From positions 1 through 64,000 of the forward strand of contig VMSX01000024.1 in assembly GCA_013791905.1 (NCBI GenBank): a DNA stretch of 64,000 nt, written 5' to 3'. Positions 1-7,386 of the stretch are shown here, one piece after another (the stretch's first letter is position 1; the number at the start of each line of letters is the position of its first letter). The notes under the pieces were generated by a model that was not told the DNA's origin, did not search any database, and saw nothing but the letters and a program-made list of their open reading frames with translations. Both the position numbers and the translations under genes were made by a program. Origin of the DNA: Rhodocyclaceae bacterium (GTDB lineage Bacteria > Pseudomonadota > Gammaproteobacteria > Burkholderiales > Rhodocyclaceae).

Positions 1-46
1 GAAACACCTGCTTTGCCAAATCCACTCCAAAGCGCGTAAGGTTCAT
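1..46 (-). CDS. IS110-family transposase, N-terminal fragment (runs off the window)
   Basis: The minus strand opens with ATG at 46-44, preceded by a strong ribosome-binding site (GGAAGGAG). It reads MNLTRFGVDLAKQVF before the window edge. This start, with the Asp of the GVDLAK motif, is typical of IS110-family DEDD transposases, in which that Asp is the first catalytic acidic residue of the RuvC-like domain. Only 15 codons are visible, so whether the element is intact cannot be judged. The family call rests on this short but characteristic N-terminus and on the noncoding end upstream. Confidence 0.75.
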   Translation of the reverse strand, partial: MNLTRFGVDLAKQVF

Positions 47-236
47 CTCGGACTCCTTCCTTCGTTTGACTGGTTGGTAACAACTCCAGTCTGGCACATC
101 GAGGCCGGTAGAAGGGAGGAGTCCATCCCATTGGCTTGCGCCGGAATGATCAATTATGACTTGTTCAGCACTTCCCTATCATCAGTCCACCCTCTATGGC
201 CCCCGATGACATCCGTTTCGCATCGATCAAGGAAGA
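47..236 (-). mobile_element. Noncoding 5' end of the IS110-family element (candidate bridge-RNA region)
   Basis: About 190 bases without a convincing gene lie upstream of the transposase start. IS110-family elements are known to carry a noncoding end beside the recombinase gene that, in the IS621-like group, encodes a structured bridge RNA. A stem-loop is visible at 68-91 (GACTGG...CCAGTC, extended by TTG/CAA). The outer boundary of the element cannot be fixed from one end, because IS110 elements lack long terminal inverted repeats. The end at about 236 is a guess, placed just before a copy of the dispersed AAAGTCGGCG motif (241-250, minus). Confidence 0.4.
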
Positions 237-280
237 CCAGCGCCGACTTTGTGTATTCAGCGACTGCTAGCCAAAAATGA

Positions 281-312
281 CAAGGGGCCACACCTTGCGG
301 TGTGGCCCCTTG
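281..312 (-). terminator. Rho-independent terminator of rhlE
   Basis: A perfect 14-bp inverted repeat (CAAGGGGCCACACC / GGTGTGGCCCCTTG) with a TTGC loop lies 41 bases past the rhlE stop. On the minus strand it is followed by TCATTTTTGG, a short T run, as expected for intrinsic termination of the helicase transcript. Confidence 0.85.
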
Positions 313-352
313 ATCTGACAGCAGGCTGCCAGCGGTACTTTCCGGATCGGCC

Positions 353-1729
353 TTAGTCGGCGTAGCCCGCGCGGCTGCCCCGGCTGCTTGATCTGTCGGC
401 ATGGCGCGGTGTGGCGTGCGCCGCCTTGCGGTCTTGCCACGGCTGTTTCTGGCTGGCGCCCGCCCGGCCCGCGCCGGCCGGTTTGCCGAAGGCGGGTTTG
501 CTGCCGGGTTTCCCCGCGAACTTGCCGCCCGGTTTCGCGCCAAATTTCCCGGCGGGTTTGCCAGCGGGCCGGCCAACGCCCGGCTTGAAGCGCGCCTCCA
601 TGCCCACAACCGACGAAACGGTCACCTTGTGGCCGATGAGTCGCTCGATCTTCTGCAGTGCCAGCACGTCGTTGCGGTTGACGAAGGAAATGGCGGTGCC
701 GCTGGCGCCGGCGCGGCCGGTGCGGCCGATGCGGTGCACATAGTCCTCGGCGAACTTGGGCATGTCGAAGTTGAAGACGTGGGTGATGGCCGGCACATCG
801 ATGCCGCGCGAGGCAACATCGGTGGCGACGAGGATGCGTGCCTGGCCGTGGCGCATTGCGTTCATCATGCGTGTGCGGTGTTTTTGCGGCAGGTCGCCGT
901 GCAAGGCCACGGTCGAATGACCGTCGGCTTCGAGTGACGCGGCGAGTTCTTCGGCGTCGCGCTTGGTGGCGGTGAACACCAGTGCCTGGTTGATGGCGAT
1001 ATCGGTCAGCCAGTGATTGAGCAGGCGGCGCTTGTGGCCGAGGTCATCCACATAGAAAACATGCTGGTCGATCTGGATGCTGGCCGCCGCCGGTTTTTCC
1101 ACGGCGATGGTCTGCGGGTCGTTCTGCAACTGGCGCGACATGCGCTGCACGTCGGCCGACAGCGTGGCGGTGAAACACACCGTCTGGCGCTCCTTCGGCA
1201 TTTTTTTGGCGATCGCCAGCACGTCGTCGGCGAAGCCCATGTCGAGCATGCGATCCGCTTCGTCGAGCACCAGCACTTCCAGGTTGGCAAGAACGATGCG
1301 GCCGCTATTCATCTGATCCATCAGCCGGCCGGGCGTGGCGACGAGAATGTCGTAGGAGCCGGCAAGTGCCTTGTTCTGGGTGATATAGGATTCGCCACCG
1401 GTGATGCAGATGGTGCGGCAGCGCGGCAGCGCCCGGCCGAAATCGATGGCGGCCTTGCTGACCTGTTGCGCCAGTTCGCGGGTCGGTGTCAGCACGAGAA
1501 TGCGCGGACCGGACATGCGCAAGGGGCTGGCGCTGGCCAGGCGTTGCATGGCGGGCAGCAGAAAGGCGGCGGTCTTGCCGGTGCCGGTGGGCGCGGTAGC
1601 GATCAGGTCGCGGCCGGCCAGCAGCAGCGGGATCGCCTGCATCTGCACGGGCGTGGGTTCGGTGATGCCGAGCGTGGCAAGCGTGGGGTCAAAGGCCGGG
1701 TCAAGGCCGAGTTCGGTAAAGCGTGTCAT
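353..1729 (-). CDS. rhlE: DEAD-box ATP-dependent RNA helicase, RhlE type
   Basis: 458 residues. The Q motif lies at about residues 4-29, Walker A (APTGTGKT) at 46-53 and DEAD at 156-159. Then come an FTAT version of motif III and the C-terminal RecA lobe with HRIGRTGR. The last 90 or so residues form a basic, low-complexity Gly/Lys/Pro/Ala tail (repeated GKPAGK-like units), as in RhlE proteins, where such tails bind RNA. The start MTRFTELGLD was chosen because homologues begin this way and AGGAAAA precedes it; an in-frame start 24 codons upstream is possible but unlikely. The gene stands alone on the minus strand with its own terminator. The expected role is ATP-driven RNA duplex unwinding in ribosome assembly or mRNA decay. 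Confidence 0.92.
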   Translation of the reverse strand: MTRFTELGLDPAFDPTLATLGITEPTPVQMQAIPLLLAGRDLIATAPTGTGKTAAFLLPAMQRLASASPLRMSGPRILVLTPTRELAQQVSKAAIDFGRALPRCRTICITGGESYITQNKALAGSYDILVATPGRLMDQMNSGRIVLANLEVLVLDEADRMLDMGFADDVLAIAKKMPKERQTVCFTATLSADVQRMSRQLQNDPQTIAVEKPAAASIQIDQHVFYVDDLGHKRRLLNHWLTDIAINQALVFTATKRDAEELAASLEADGHSTVALHGDLPQKHRTRMMNAMRHGQARILVATDVASRGIDVPAITHVFNFDMPKFAEDYVHRIGRTGRAGASGTAISFVNRNDVLALQKIERLIGHKVTVSSVVGMEARFKPGVGRPAGKPAGKFGAKPGGKFAGKPGSKPAFGKPAGAGRAGASQKQPWQDRKAAHATPRHADRSSSRGSRAGYAD

Positions 1730-1986
1730 GGATTTTCCTGTGAGCAAATGAACAATGCCGCGGCCAAATACAAAAACCAACCAATGGGCGCATGAACACA
1801 TGAGGCCTTGGCAAGCAAGTTGGGTCTATCAACATCGACGCCAACCTGAATGTGCCAAACAGGAAAGACCTGAAAAGCGGGGGGCCAGAAATCGATGACA
1901 GCCGGCGCAACAACCACCGGCAACCGAAGCGGGGCGCGACTGTCTCACATCCCGGGGTGAAAAGTCAATCTATTGAGGCATTTACT
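1730..1986. other. Intergenic region between rhlE and the hydrolase gene
   Basis: 257 bases. It holds the rhlE 5' leader and presumably its promoter, and the trailer of the hydrolase gene. No convincing gene, hairpin with T run, or repeat was found. Reading frames here run into the flanking genes in antisense. Confidence 0.5.
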
Positions 1987-2808
1987 TTATTGGCCGACCT
2001 GCTGCTCCAGCCAGTCGATGATGTCCTGCGCGGGTTTCTTCCAGTCGGCCTCAAGCATCAGGGCGTGGCCCATGCCCTGATAAGTCGTGGCATCGACCCC
2101 ATAGCTGCGGGCGGTCATCTCCACCAGCGACGCGGGGATGATCATATCGTGCGCGGCACCTTGAATCAGCAGCCTGCTGCTGCCGCCCGGCAGGCTGGCG
2201 AGCACCCGTTTGGTGTGCGGCAGGTTGAACAGCGTCATGTCCCAGATGGCGCGGTGGGATTCAGGCTGGGCCATCCGGTAGTAGCGCGTGAGGTCATCCA
2301 CGGATACCGGCTGCGCGAACAGGGCTTCGCGCAGGCTGTCGAGTGCCACCTGCTGGCCGCTCATCATGCGGTTGAGGTCGGCGAGCATGCCGGGGCGGTT
2401 GAACAGCATGCCGAAGGCCGAGGCGGCCAGCCCTTGCGGCGGCACCGAGCACATCAGCACGGCGGCAGGTGCCGCATGGTTTTCGAGATATTTTTGCACC
2501 ACAAAGCCGCCCATCGAATGACCGATCAGAATGGGCGGTTCAGCGAGGGTGGCAATGGCCTCGGCGACGTCATTGACATAATCGTCGATCGAGTAACTAT
2601 CCAGATGGTCACGCCGCCGGCTGCCGCCATGACCGGAAAGACTCAGCGCATGGCATTCAAAGCCGGCAGCAGCAAAGAAGGGTAAAAAGTGCTCCTGCCA
2701 GCACCAGGCGGCGGTGTAGGCGCCATGCAAGAACAGCAGTGGTGGCATTCCAGGGCGGGCTTGTTCCGGAGCGTAGGAGAGTATCTCCAGTTTTTCGTTG
2801 CGGGTCAT
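1987..2808 (-). CDS. Alpha/beta-fold hydrolase
   Basis: 273 residues with a full alpha/beta-hydrolase core. An oxyanion-hole LHGAY motif lies near residue 28, the nucleophile elbow GHSMGG near 96, and a C-terminal GMGHALM supplies the likely catalytic His. It resembles esterase/lysophospholipase-like hydrolases of unknown substrate. It lies downstream of the PIN gene and phaC on the same strand with a gap of only 8 bases, so it may be the last gene of that transcript. A role in PHA or acyl-ester metabolism is suggested by context only. No signal peptide is seen. Confidence 0.8.
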   Translation of the reverse strand: MTRNEKLEILSYAPEQARPGMPPLLFLHGAYTAAWCWQEHFLPFFAAAGFECHALSLSGHGGSRRRDHLDSYSIDDYVNDVAEAIATLAEPPILIGHSMGGFVVQKYLENHAAPAAVLMCSVPPQGLAASAFGMLFNRPGMLADLNRMMSGQQVALDSLREALFAQPVSVDDLTRYYRMAQPESHRAIWDMTLFNLPHTKRVLASLPGGSSRLLIQGAAHDMIIPASLVEMTARSYGVDATTYQGMGHALMLEADWKKPAQDIIDWLEQQVGQ

Positions 2809-2816
2809 TTAGGTAG

Positions 2817-3317
2817 TTAGGTAGTTACTCGCGCCAAGGCTTCGTCCGGCGTCAGGATTTGAAATAGTTGTGCCAGGCGCTGACCACGGCGTAGCCGCAG
2901 TAGGGCCTTGTCGGCAGTGACCAGGCAGTGGGCCAGGCCGTCACGGGCGAGCTCAAGAAATTTCTGGTCGTCCTTGTCCTGGCACTTGGGCAGCGTGACC
3001 GCCGACTCGGCAACGCCATCGACTATCTTGACCAGATCGAGATAGGCGTCATAGGCAGCAACTTGCTGCTCATCCGATAGGGCGAAGAGCGGGTAGGCGA
3101 GGACGCGCCGGAATTCGGCAAGGCAAGGGATGCTGGTGAGCGCCTGCCAGCGACCGGCCTCAACCTCGCTGCGCAATGGCGCAAAGCGGCTGTCGGCGAA
3201 GACGAACAGGGAAAGCAGCACGTTGGTGTCGAAGGTGACGCGCAGCGCTGCTTCCCCCCGCTCCCCATCCAGGGAAGGGGACGGCGGTCGTTCGCGGGGC
3301 AGGCCCGCTTCGCTCAC
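2817..3317 (-). CDS. PIN-domain toxin-like protein (VapC-type), repeat-derived N-terminus
   Basis: A PIN nuclease-like protein of 166 residues. FDTNVLLS carries the first acidic residue, LAEF and DKDDQKFLELA the next ones, and VTADKALL the last. This is the pattern of the 'putative toxin-antitoxin system toxin component, PIN family'. The GTG start overlaps the phaC stop (TGAGTGA). The first 26 or so residues are encoded by DNA matching the dispersed intergenic repeat, and homologues normally start right at the DTN strand. No ATG, GTG or TTG lies near that point, so translation appears to depend on the repeat-borne start. No partner antitoxin is adjacent, so activity is uncertain. Confidence 0.75.
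   Translation of the reverse strand: MSEAGLPRERPPSPSLDGERGEAALRVTFDTNVLLSLFVFADSRFAPLRSEVEAGRWQALTSIPCLAEFRRVLAYPLFALSDEQQVAAYDAYLDLVKIVDGVAESAVTLPKCQDKDDQKFLELARDGLAHCLVTADKALLRLRRGQRLAQLFQILTPDEALARVTT
3254..3310 (+). repeat. Partial copy of the dispersed intergenic repeat (5' half only)
   Basis: It contains the C-rich/G-rich imperfect hairpin and the following GGTCGTTCGCGGGGC segment, and matches the copy at 7279-7380. It lies inside the N-terminal coding part of the PIN gene on the opposite strand, next to the phaC stop. Confidence 0.6.
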
Positions 3318-5146
3318 TCAGCTTTCTTCTGCAGGTCGAGGCGGAGCTTGGCGAAGCCGCCCGGCGCATCTTCCAGCACCTTCAGCTTGCCCTTGGCAGG
3401 GTCGCGCGGCGGCACGGTGGCATCGTTCTGCGCCATCAACCAGGCCTGCCAGTCAGTCCACCATGAGCCGGGGTGCTGCTCGGCGCCTTCGAACCACTGC
3501 TCGGCCGTTTCCGATAAGGCTTTGGCTGAGTTGATCCAGTGGCCATATTTGTTGGCGGCAGGCGGATTGACGATGCCGGCAATATGGCCGGAGCCGCCGA
3601 GCACGAAGCGTGTCGGGCCGGAGAACAGTTGCGCACCGAGGTAGGTGCTCTGCCACGGCGCGATATGGTCTTCGATGGTCGAGATGAAGTAGGCGGGAAT
3701 CTTGATTTTCGTCAGGTCGATCGGCACCTCGTCGATGACGATGCCGCCCGGCTCCTTGAGCAGATTCTTCATGTACATGTTGCGCAGGTAGAAGCTGTGC
3801 ATCGCGGCCGGCATGCGCGTGGAGTCGGAGTTCCAGTAGAGCAGGTCGAAGGGGAAGGGTGCCTTGCCCATCAGGTAGTTATTGACGACAAAGGACCAGA
3901 TCAGGTCGTTGGAACGCAGCATGTTGAAGGTGCCGGCCATCTCGCTGCCTTCAAGGTAGCCGCGTTCGTTCATCTTCTTCTCGAGGTTGCTGACCTGCTG
4001 CTCGTCGATGAAGATGGAGAGTTCGCCGGGAATCGAAAAATCGAGCATGGCGGCAAAGAAGGTCACCGAGGCGATGCGCTTGTCCTTCTTGGCGGCCATG
4101 TAGGCGGCCGTGGTGCCGAGCAGGGTGCCACCCAGGCAGTAGCCGGCGGCGTTGATTTCCTTTTCACCGGTCTGCTCGCAGACCTTGTCGACTGCGACCA
4201 TGCAGGCTTCGGTGAGATAGTCGTCGAAGCCTTTCTGTGCCAGCGTTTCGTCGGGATTTACCCAGGAGATACAGAATACCGAGTGTCCCTGGTCGGTGGC
4301 CCACTTGATGTAGGAGTTCTTTTCGCGCAGGTCGAGAATGTAGTATTTGTTGATCCAGGGTGGCACGATCAACAGTGGCCGCTTGAACTGGGTCTTGGTG
4401 GTCGGGTTGAATTGCAGCAACTGGAACAGGTCGTTCTGGAAAACCACCTTGCCCGCCGTGGTAGCGACGTTCTTGCCGAGTTCGAAGGCAGAGGTGTCGG
4501 TCATCTTGACGCGCAATTGGCCATCGCCGTCCTCGATGTCGCGCAGCAGGTTGTTGAAGCCGTTCAGCAGGTTCTGGCCGTGCGTGCTCACCGTTTCGCG
4601 GAACACCTCGGGGTTGGTGTGGGCGAAGTTTGAGGGCGACATGGCGTCGATGAACTGACGCGTGAAGAAGTTCACCTTCTCCTGCGTGTGACTGTCGAGG
4701 CCCTTGACGCCGCTGACCGAGTCATGGATATGGCGCGCGCTGATCAGGTAGGACTGCTTGATGAAGTCAAACAGGAAATGCTCTTCCCACTGCTCGTCCT
4801 TGAAGCGCTTGTCGCCCTGATGCGGGGTGGCGATCGGCGGGGTCGTCGTGCCCATGAAGCGCAGCATCGAATGCTGCCAGAGCGAGAAATAGTCCCACAC
4901 CAGGTTCATTTGCGTCTGCGCCATCTGGTAGGGGTTGGCAAGCATTTTGGCCATCATGTCCATGAATGCCTGCGCGATGCCCAGTTCGTCCTGCGGCTGG
5001 GTGATGCCCTTCTTCATCTGGCGCTGCATGTGTTCATTGATCAGCTTCGAGGCGCGCTGCGCCACATCGGCGTAGGTGACGGCGACTTCCTGCGGATCGG
5101 GCAGGGCCGGTTTTATGTTATCGGCGGTTCCGGTGGTTTGCGGCAT
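3314..5146 (-). CDS. phaC: Class I poly(3-hydroxyalkanoate) synthase
   Basis: 610 residues, a normal class I PhaC length. An N-terminal domain of about 200 residues precedes the alpha/beta-hydrolase catalytic domain. That domain has the lipase-like box GYCLGG (catalytic Cys about residue 337), the Asp in WNSDSTRMP and the His in GGSGHIAG. It polymerises 3-hydroxyacyl-CoA into PHA at the granule surface. The PWINKYYILDL segment and the SYIKWATDQG region are well conserved in the family. No phaA, phaB, phaR or phasin lies beside it. Carbon from the nearby acyl-CoA pathways could feed the polymer, but this is inference. Confidence 0.96.
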   Translation of the reverse strand: MPQTTGTADNIKPALPDPQEVAVTYADVAQRASKLINEHMQRQMKKGITQPQDELGIAQAFMDMMAKMLANPYQMAQTQMNLVWDYFSLWQHSMLRFMGTTTPPIATPHQGDKRFKDEQWEEHFLFDFIKQSYLISARHIHDSVSGVKGLDSHTQEKVNFFTRQFIDAMSPSNFAHTNPEVFRETVSTHGQNLLNGFNNLLRDIEDGDGQLRVKMTDTSAFELGKNVATTAGKVVFQNDLFQLLQFNPTTKTQFKRPLLIVPPWINKYYILDLREKNSYIKWATDQGHSVFCISWVNPDETLAQKGFDDYLTEACMVAVDKVCEQTGEKEINAAGYCLGGTLLGTTAAYMAAKKDKRIASVTFFAAMLDFSIPGELSIFIDEQQVSNLEKKMNERGYLEGSEMAGTFNMLRSNDLIWSFVVNNYLMGKAPFPFDLLYWNSDSTRMPAAMHSFYLRNMYMKNLLKEPGGIVIDEVPIDLTKIKIPAYFISTIEDHIAPWQSTYLGAQLFSGPTRFVLGGSGHIAGIVNPPAANKYGHWINSAKALSETAEQWFEGAEQHPGSWWTDWQAWLMAQNDATVPPRDPAKGKLKVLEDAPGGFAKLRLDLQKKAE

Positions 5147-5167
5147 GTTCTTTTACTCCGTTCTGGA

Positions 5168-6181
5168 TCAGTTCAATGAGGCATAGCGGATGATACCGCT
5201 CTCGACGGTGCGCACCAGGCGCCTTTCTTGTTGCAGATGATTCAGGTGGGCGATCGCCTCGCCCATGGCAAACATGGTCTGGTGCGGATCATCAATGGCG
5301 CGGCCGAACAGCACCGGCAGCAGTTCACAGGCGCTGCGGGCGCCGTCGCTGCAGGCGACGAGCAGTTCGGCGCAGCGCGCGGCATGGTGCGCCTGCAATT
5401 CGGCCACGCGCGCATGCAGGCCGCGGAAGGGGCGGCCATGCGATGGCAGTACCAGCGTGTCGGCCGGTAGCGCGGTGAAACGTTCAAGCGAGGCGAGAAA
5501 CAGGCCGAGCGAATCAAACGCCGGATCGGCGGCATAGGCGCTGACATTGGTGGAGATGCGCGGCAGCAGCATGTCGCCCGCAATCAGCACGCCGAGCGCC
5601 GCGCAGTACAGGCTGGCATGCTCGGGCGCATGGCCGTAGCCGACGATGATGCGCCAGTCGTGCGCTCCCACGGTGATGGTGTCGCCATCGATCATGCGGC
5701 GAAAGGTGCCCGGTATTGCCGGCACGCCGCGCCGGTAGGCGTTGCCGCGTTTTTCGATGCCGGCATGGCGCGTCGCGTCGAGGCCGTGCTGCCGGAAGAA
5801 TTCCAGCATCGTCGCCATGTCGAAGGGGGCGATGCCCGCGGCAACCAGATGGGCGGTCTGATACTCGCCCTGCGTCATCCACAGGGCGGCACCCGTCTCG
5901 CTCTCCAGCCAGGCCGCTAGGCCGAGGTGATCGGGGTGGAAATGGGTGACGATCTGGCGCGTCAACCGCCGTCCCAGCAGCGCCGACTTCCAGTGCTCCT
6001 TGACGGCATCCATGGCGATGCCGGTATCGACGGCGGTGTAGTGTTCGCCATCCTCAAGCAGCCACAGATTGATGTGGTCGAGGGCGAAGGGCAGCGGCAT
6101 GCGCAACCAATGCACACCGTCGGCCACCGGCAAGGTGGTGCCGGGCGCTGGGAGGTTTTCAAGGGGATAGTTGATCTGCAT
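5168..6181 (-). CDS. Metallo-beta-lactamase-fold hydrolase
   Basis: About 337 residues. The MBL metal motif THFHPDHLGLA is clear, followed by GHAPEHASLY, GDMLLP and SHGRPF, the further metal ligands of the fold. It resembles the 'MBL fold metallo-hydrolase' group with a C-terminal winged-helix-like tail (HLNHLQQERRLVRTVE), often found with acyl-CoA metabolism genes. The ATG at 6181 is preferred; an upstream TTG at 6211 would add ten residues. It is transcribed away from liuR and lies 21 bases before phaC. The substrate is unknown; a thioester or lactone is plausible. Confidence 0.8.
   Translation of the reverse strand: MQINYPLENLPAPGTTLPVADGVHWLRMPLPFALDHINLWLLEDGEHYTAVDTGIAMDAVKEHWKSALLGRRLTRQIVTHFHPDHLGLAAWLESETGAALWMTQGEYQTAHLVAAGIAPFDMATMLEFFRQHGLDATRHAGIEKRGNAYRRGVPAIPGTFRRMIDGDTITVGAHDWRIIVGYGHAPEHASLYCAALGVLIAGDMLLPRISTNVSAYAADPAFDSLGLFLASLERFTALPADTLVLPSHGRPFRGLHARVAELQAHHAARCAELLVACSDGARSACELLPVLFGRAIDDPHQTMFAMGEAIAHLNHLQQERRLVRTVESGIIRYASLN
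5969..5991 (-). repeat. Dispersed 23-bp motif, copy 1 (diverged)
   Basis: Matches the consensus AAAGTCGGCG-CTGGCGGGACGGC at 20 of 23 positions on the minus strand, inside the MBL hydrolase gene. Confidence 0.55.
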
Positions 6182-6324
6182 GGGCGCGTTGGGGGCACAT
6201 TGCCCGGCCAAGGGAAATCTGTTTAACTTCGTCGTGTTAAATAAACAACTTTCTACATTTTAGCTGAAACCGGCATCTTTGTTGCGGTGCAGCAATCCGT
6301 CCTTCGAGGCGACAAGCGAGGCCC

Positions 6325-6732
6325 ATGATCGAGCCCACCTACACCATCACCGAACTGGCGCGCGAGTTCGAACTCACGCCGCGCGCCATCCGCTATTACG
6401 AAGACCAGGGGCTGATCACCCCGCAGCGCGCCGGCGTCCAGCGCGTCTATACCAAGCGCGACCGCACCCGCCTGCGGCTGACGCTGCGCGGCAAGCGCCT
6501 TGGCCTGTCGCTCGCGGCGATCCGCGAACTGATCGACATGTACGACACCGCGCCTGACCAATCATCGCAGCTCGTCAAGCTGCTCGAAGTGCTGGCGCGC
6601 CGCCGCGCCAAGCTCGAACAGCAGCGCGAAGACATCGCGGCGGTGCTGGAGGAGATCGACGCCTTCGAGCAGCAATGTCGCGGGCTGCTTGACGCCGCGG
6701 AGAAACCGGCGCGCCGCCGGCGGAAAGCGTGA
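6325..6732 (+). CDS. liuR: MerR-family transcriptional regulator of the liu operon
   Basis: 135 residues. An N-terminal MerR winged-helix (YTITELAREFELTPRAIRYY at about 5-24, EDQGLI after it) is followed by the linker RVYTKRDRTRL and a C-terminal coiled coil, ending in a basic RRRRK tail. There is no cysteine metal-binding set, so it senses an organic ligand. It sits directly upstream of the operator palindrome and the isovaleryl-CoA pathway genes, the arrangement known for LiuR, which responds to branched-chain acyl-CoA metabolites. The start is supported by GCGAGG upstream. It is divergent from the MBL gene across a 143-base gap. Confidence 0.9.
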   Translation: MIEPTYTITELAREFELTPRAIRYYEDQGLITPQRAGVQRVYTKRDRTRLRLTLRGKRLGLSLAAIRELIDMYDTAPDQSSQLVKLLEVLARRRAKLEQQREDIAAVLEEIDAFEQQCRGLLDAAEKPARRRRKA

Positions 6733-6742
6733 GGCAAGTTTG

Positions 6743-6766
6743 GTTGACGTTGACGTCAACGTCAAC
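6743..6766. promoter_or_regulatory. Perfect 24-bp palindrome: likely LiuR operator and liu promoter
   Basis: Half-sites GTTGACGTTGAC and GTCAACGTCAAC abut with no mismatch. A TTGACG at 6744-6749 and a TAAAAT at 6768-6773 are spaced 18 bases apart, so the palindrome fills the spacer between -35 and -10, as is usual for MerR-family regulators. It lies 36 bases before the first operon gene. Confidence 0.8.
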
Positions 6767-6801
6767 ATAAAATAAAGGCCAACATTTCGCATGGAGGCGA
6801 C

Positions 6802-7278
6802 ATGAGTTACGGCATACCGCGCGGGGAAGCCCGCTTTCAGCCGCGTGACCCACTCTGGAACGAAAAGGTGCGCGACAGTTTCGCCCGCCAGGGCGCCATG
6901 GACCTGATTGGCGCCAGCCTGGTCGATGTCTGGCCGGGTGGTTGCGAAATCCACCTGCCCTATCGCGCCGACCTGGCGCAGCAGCATGGCTTCTTTCATG
7001 CCGGCATCACCTCGACGGTGGTCGATAGCGCCGCCGGCTTTGCCGGTTTTTCGCTGATGGCGGCCAACAGTTCCGTGCTGTCGGTGGAATTCAAGATCAA
7101 CCTGCTGGCCCCGGCTGACGGTGAACTGATGATTGCCACCGGCGAGGTGATCAAGTCGGGCAAGAACCTCGTCATTACCAAGGGTGATGCCTGGGTGGTG
7201 AAGCAAGGCAAAATCACCCACTGCGCGATGATGCAGCAGACCTTGATGACCATGCATGGCAAACCTGACAAGCTATGA
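6802..7278 (+). CDS. PaaI-type hotdog-fold acyl-CoA thioesterase
   Basis: 158 residues with a single hotdog domain. The conserved segment GFFHAGITSTVVDSAAGFAG carries the HxG and the acidic catalytic residue of PaaI/YigI-like thioesterases. The start is preceded by GGAGGCGA. As first gene after the LiuR operator it probably releases CoA from acyl- or enoyl-CoA intermediates that build up during branched-chain catabolism. A copy of the intergenic repeat follows its stop before the next gene. Substrate specificity cannot be read from the sequence. Confidence 0.85.
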   Translation: MSYGIPRGEARFQPRDPLWNEKVRDSFARQGAMDLIGASLVDVWPGGCEIHLPYRADLAQQHGFFHAGITSTVVDSAAGFAGFSLMAANSSVLSVEFKINLLAPADGELMIATGEVIKSGKNLVITKGDAWVVKQGKITHCAMMQQTLMTMHGKPDKL

Positions 7279-7380
7279 CCCCCATCCCCCCGCCCCCTTC
7301 CGGAGGAATGGGGTGACGGTTGTTCGCGGGCTGCGCCCGCTCCATGTTTTGGCCGTTCCTCCTTGGGGCGGCCCGGTGGA
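7279..7380 (+). repeat. Dispersed intergenic repeat, shortened copy
   Basis: C-rich/G-rich imperfect hairpin, GGTGACGGTTGTTCGCGGGC, then CCTTGGGGCGGCCCGGTGG at 7361-7379, ending 7 bases before the next start codon. The middle part of the element is missing relative to the copy at 60119. Confidence 0.75.
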
Positions 7381-7386
7381 GGAACT

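Noticed and set aside
154-609. Long minus-strand frame overlapping the end of rhlE and the IS110 end
   Set aside because: It runs through the rhlE terminator hairpin and is a frame-shifted shadow of the basic rhlE tail.
6182-6211. Ten-residue N-terminal extension of the MBL hydrolase from a TTG
   Set aside because: TTG without good ribosome-binding site; the ATG at 6181 gives a normal N-terminus.
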